From: JACMMS01 sp043758775
GTDB lineage: Bacteria > Pseudomonadota > Gammaproteobacteria > Burkholderiales > Methylophilaceae
Reading direction: 5' to 3'
Length of the DNA: 6,531 nt
Assembly (NCBI GenBank): GCA_043758775.1
Contig: JAYVMU010000104.1
Span: 1 to 6,531 of the forward strand
Shown: piece by piece, positions 5,639 to 6,531 of the stretch
Layout of the letters: every line of letters starts with the position of its first letter
Position numbering within the stretch: position 1 is the first letter of the stretch
Made by a program: the position numbers and the translations under genes
Notes under the pieces: generated by a model
The model's database searches: none
Seen by the model: the letters and a program-made list of their open reading frames with translations, nothing else
Told to the model about the DNA's origin: nothing

Positions 5639-6531
5639 CTAGCCTCCCATCGTCATTAGTGCGGGTGCCTGATAGACTTGGCTAGAGGCAGGAACGATAT
5701 CATTAGTCAAAATGGTAAGCGCGCCGCTACCTGTTGTGGTACTGAAACGGAGCGTAAACTTGGTCGCACCGACTGTGCCAAGCCACTCGTCACCATATTC
5801 ACTAAATGGTAGCTTATCAGGGTCAAGCGTGTCGGGCAGCACGACAACACCATTGGGCACATCGAAGCCATAACAGGTGTAGCCATTAATTTGTCGCAGC
5901 GTGGCAACATTAGCAACGTAGCGTTGCCCCACATCCCAATCCATTTCAAACAAACCAGGAACATCGCCGCCAGCCTCAGCAGTTGCGCGTGTACCATTGG
6001 TGTTGCGAAAGACGAAGATGTGGTTACGGATGAGATTGCCGACACGTGTTAGTTGAATTGTATTAGCACCGTTCGCCATACCGGAAGCGGTTTGCGCCGT
6101 CCAATAGCCAATCGTACCAACCGCTGGGGGTGTCGTGCTATTCATGTTCCCAAACATGTCTTGTGCGGGGGGTTGCGAACGCGCCAATAGTTCTACCGTC
6201 AATGTGAGTGTCGGTAAACCAGTTGGCAACGTTGTGTAGACTGGACCGGTCGCACTAGCAGCACCAGCAGCAGCCACCGTAAGCTGTACATTGTAGCGCG
6301 CCGATGCATCCATGTTAGGTAGGCAGCCCAAGCCATCCATACCGAACTCAAAATAAACGGGCAGAATGAATTTGAAATTACCCGATGTCTGCACGCCTTG
6401 ATACACGCTCGTCAGAATAGAGCCGTCCGGCGCGAAGGGCCGATAGCCACCAAACTTAGAGGCAAGATATGTGTGATAGCCTGATAGCTGGTAAATCGGT
6501 ACACCATTGACATCGGATATTTGCACTTGTG
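5639..6531 (-). CDS. Double jelly-roll major capsid protein (tectivirus-like), 5' end cut by the window edge
   Basis: Probable shell-forming protein of a tailless icosahedral phage. About 297 codons are visible and the frame stays open through the right edge. The GTG at 6526 is therefore probably an internal Val (preceded by CAA), and some tens of N-terminal residues are missing if the protein is near the roughly 350 residues usual for tectiviral MCPs. Numbering from that GTG, the visible N-terminus carries an NGVPIY segment. It is followed by a strand-rich block with ILPVYFEFGMDGLGCLPNMD (about 54-73), which matches the pattern 'lPi...lG.Lp..n' of the first jelly roll. The middle has LIRNHIFVFRNTNGTR (about 165-180), close to the 'R.i.f..r...GtR' signature of Bam35/Toil-type MCPs. 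The C-terminus ends in a beta-strand pattern with ILTNDIVPAS. There is no signal peptide or membrane span. It heads the visible operon and stops 2 bases before the next ATG. The family assignment comes from remembered patterns, not a search. Confidence 0.8.
   Translation of the reverse strand, partial: QVQISDVNGVPIYQLSGYHTYLASKFGGYRPFAPDGSILTSVYQGVQTSGNFKFILPVYFEFGMDGLGCLPNMDASARYNVQLTVAAAGAASATGPVYTTLPTGLPTLTLTVELLARSQPPAQDMFGNMNSTTPPAVGTIGYWTAQTASGMANGANTIQLTRVGNLIRNHIFVFRNTNGTRATAEAGGDVPGLFEMDWDVGQRYVANVATLRQINGYTCYGFDVPNGVVVLPDTLDPDKLPFSEYGDEWLGTVGATKFTLRFSTTTGSGALTILTNDIVPASSQVYQAPALMTMGG
5643..5648 (-). promoter_or_regulatory. Ribosome-binding site inside the MCP's last codons
   Basis: GGGAGG lies 6 bases before the ATG at 5636 and overlaps the last two Gly codons of the MCP. 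Ribosomes finishing the MCP would be placed on the next start, so the 36-residue membrane protein is probably translationally coupled to it. This strong site supports the small gene being real. Confidence 0.7.

Noticed and set aside
5707..6045. 112-residue minus-strand frame inside the MCP
   Set aside because: Lies wholly within the capsid gene in another frame, with odd Met/Ser/Cys-rich composition and no fitting context.
6524..6526. GTG as the true start of the MCP
   Set aside because: The frame continues upstream to the window edge without a stop, no ribosome-binding site is visible in the 5 bases left, and the family is usually longer. It is treated as an internal Val.

Overview
The window looks like part of the late (virion and entry) gene block of a tailless, membrane-containing phage of the double jelly-roll lineage, broadly tectivirus-like. 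It could equally be a related prophage or plasmid-like element. All genes supported here lie on the minus strand, so the window reads from its right edge to its left edge. The strongest clue is the right-edge gene, which looks like a double jelly-roll major capsid protein (MCP). Its neighbours fit that picture: several very small single-span membrane proteins and three wall-binding or wall-cleaving modules each carried on its own membrane anchor. No tail, terminase or portal gene is visible, and no packaging ATPase or protein-primed polymerase falls inside the window. The host cannot be named from this piece. Base composition is moderate (roughly 45-50% GC by eye) and ribosome-binding sites are of the ordinary GGAGG type.

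Layout in transcription order (right to left): MCP, cut by the right edge (6531-5639); a 36-residue and a 32-residue membrane protein (5636-5526, 5493-5395); a membrane-anchored M23-like protein that lacks two of its three expected zinc ligands (5391-4738); an 82-residue multi-span membrane protein (4741-4493); a 49-residue membrane protein (4452-4303); a 102-residue soluble coiled-coil protein (4269-3961); a 181-residue unknown (3929-3384); a 233-residue beta-rich protein (3380-2679); a membrane-anchored LysM protein (2677-1958); a lytic transglycosylase with a C-terminal membrane anchor (1957-1292); a 228-residue beta-rich unknown (1288-602); a 70-residue membrane protein (630-418); and a beta-rich protein cut by the left edge (421-1).

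Genes are almost end to end. Gaps are at most about 40 bases, and several junctions overlap or couple stop to start, so the whole window is probably one transcript whose promoter lies beyond the right edge. No rRNA, tRNA, CRISPR array, insertion sequence, promoter or convincing terminator was found, and no gene-free stretch exceeds 300 bases. The order MCP, then small membrane proteins, then a wall lyase, then beta-rich candidate vertex or spike proteins resembles the late region of Bam35-type tectiviruses. That suggests the MCP forms the shell, the small hydrophobic proteins sit in an internal membrane, and the LysM, M23-like and transglycosylase proteins help the membrane cross the host wall.

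Two sequence-level oddities stand out. The tetramer GATC is absent from all 6531 bases, and Asp-Pro pairs consistently use GAC, which points to selection against that site. An 11-bp hairpin also sits between the first two genes after the MCP.
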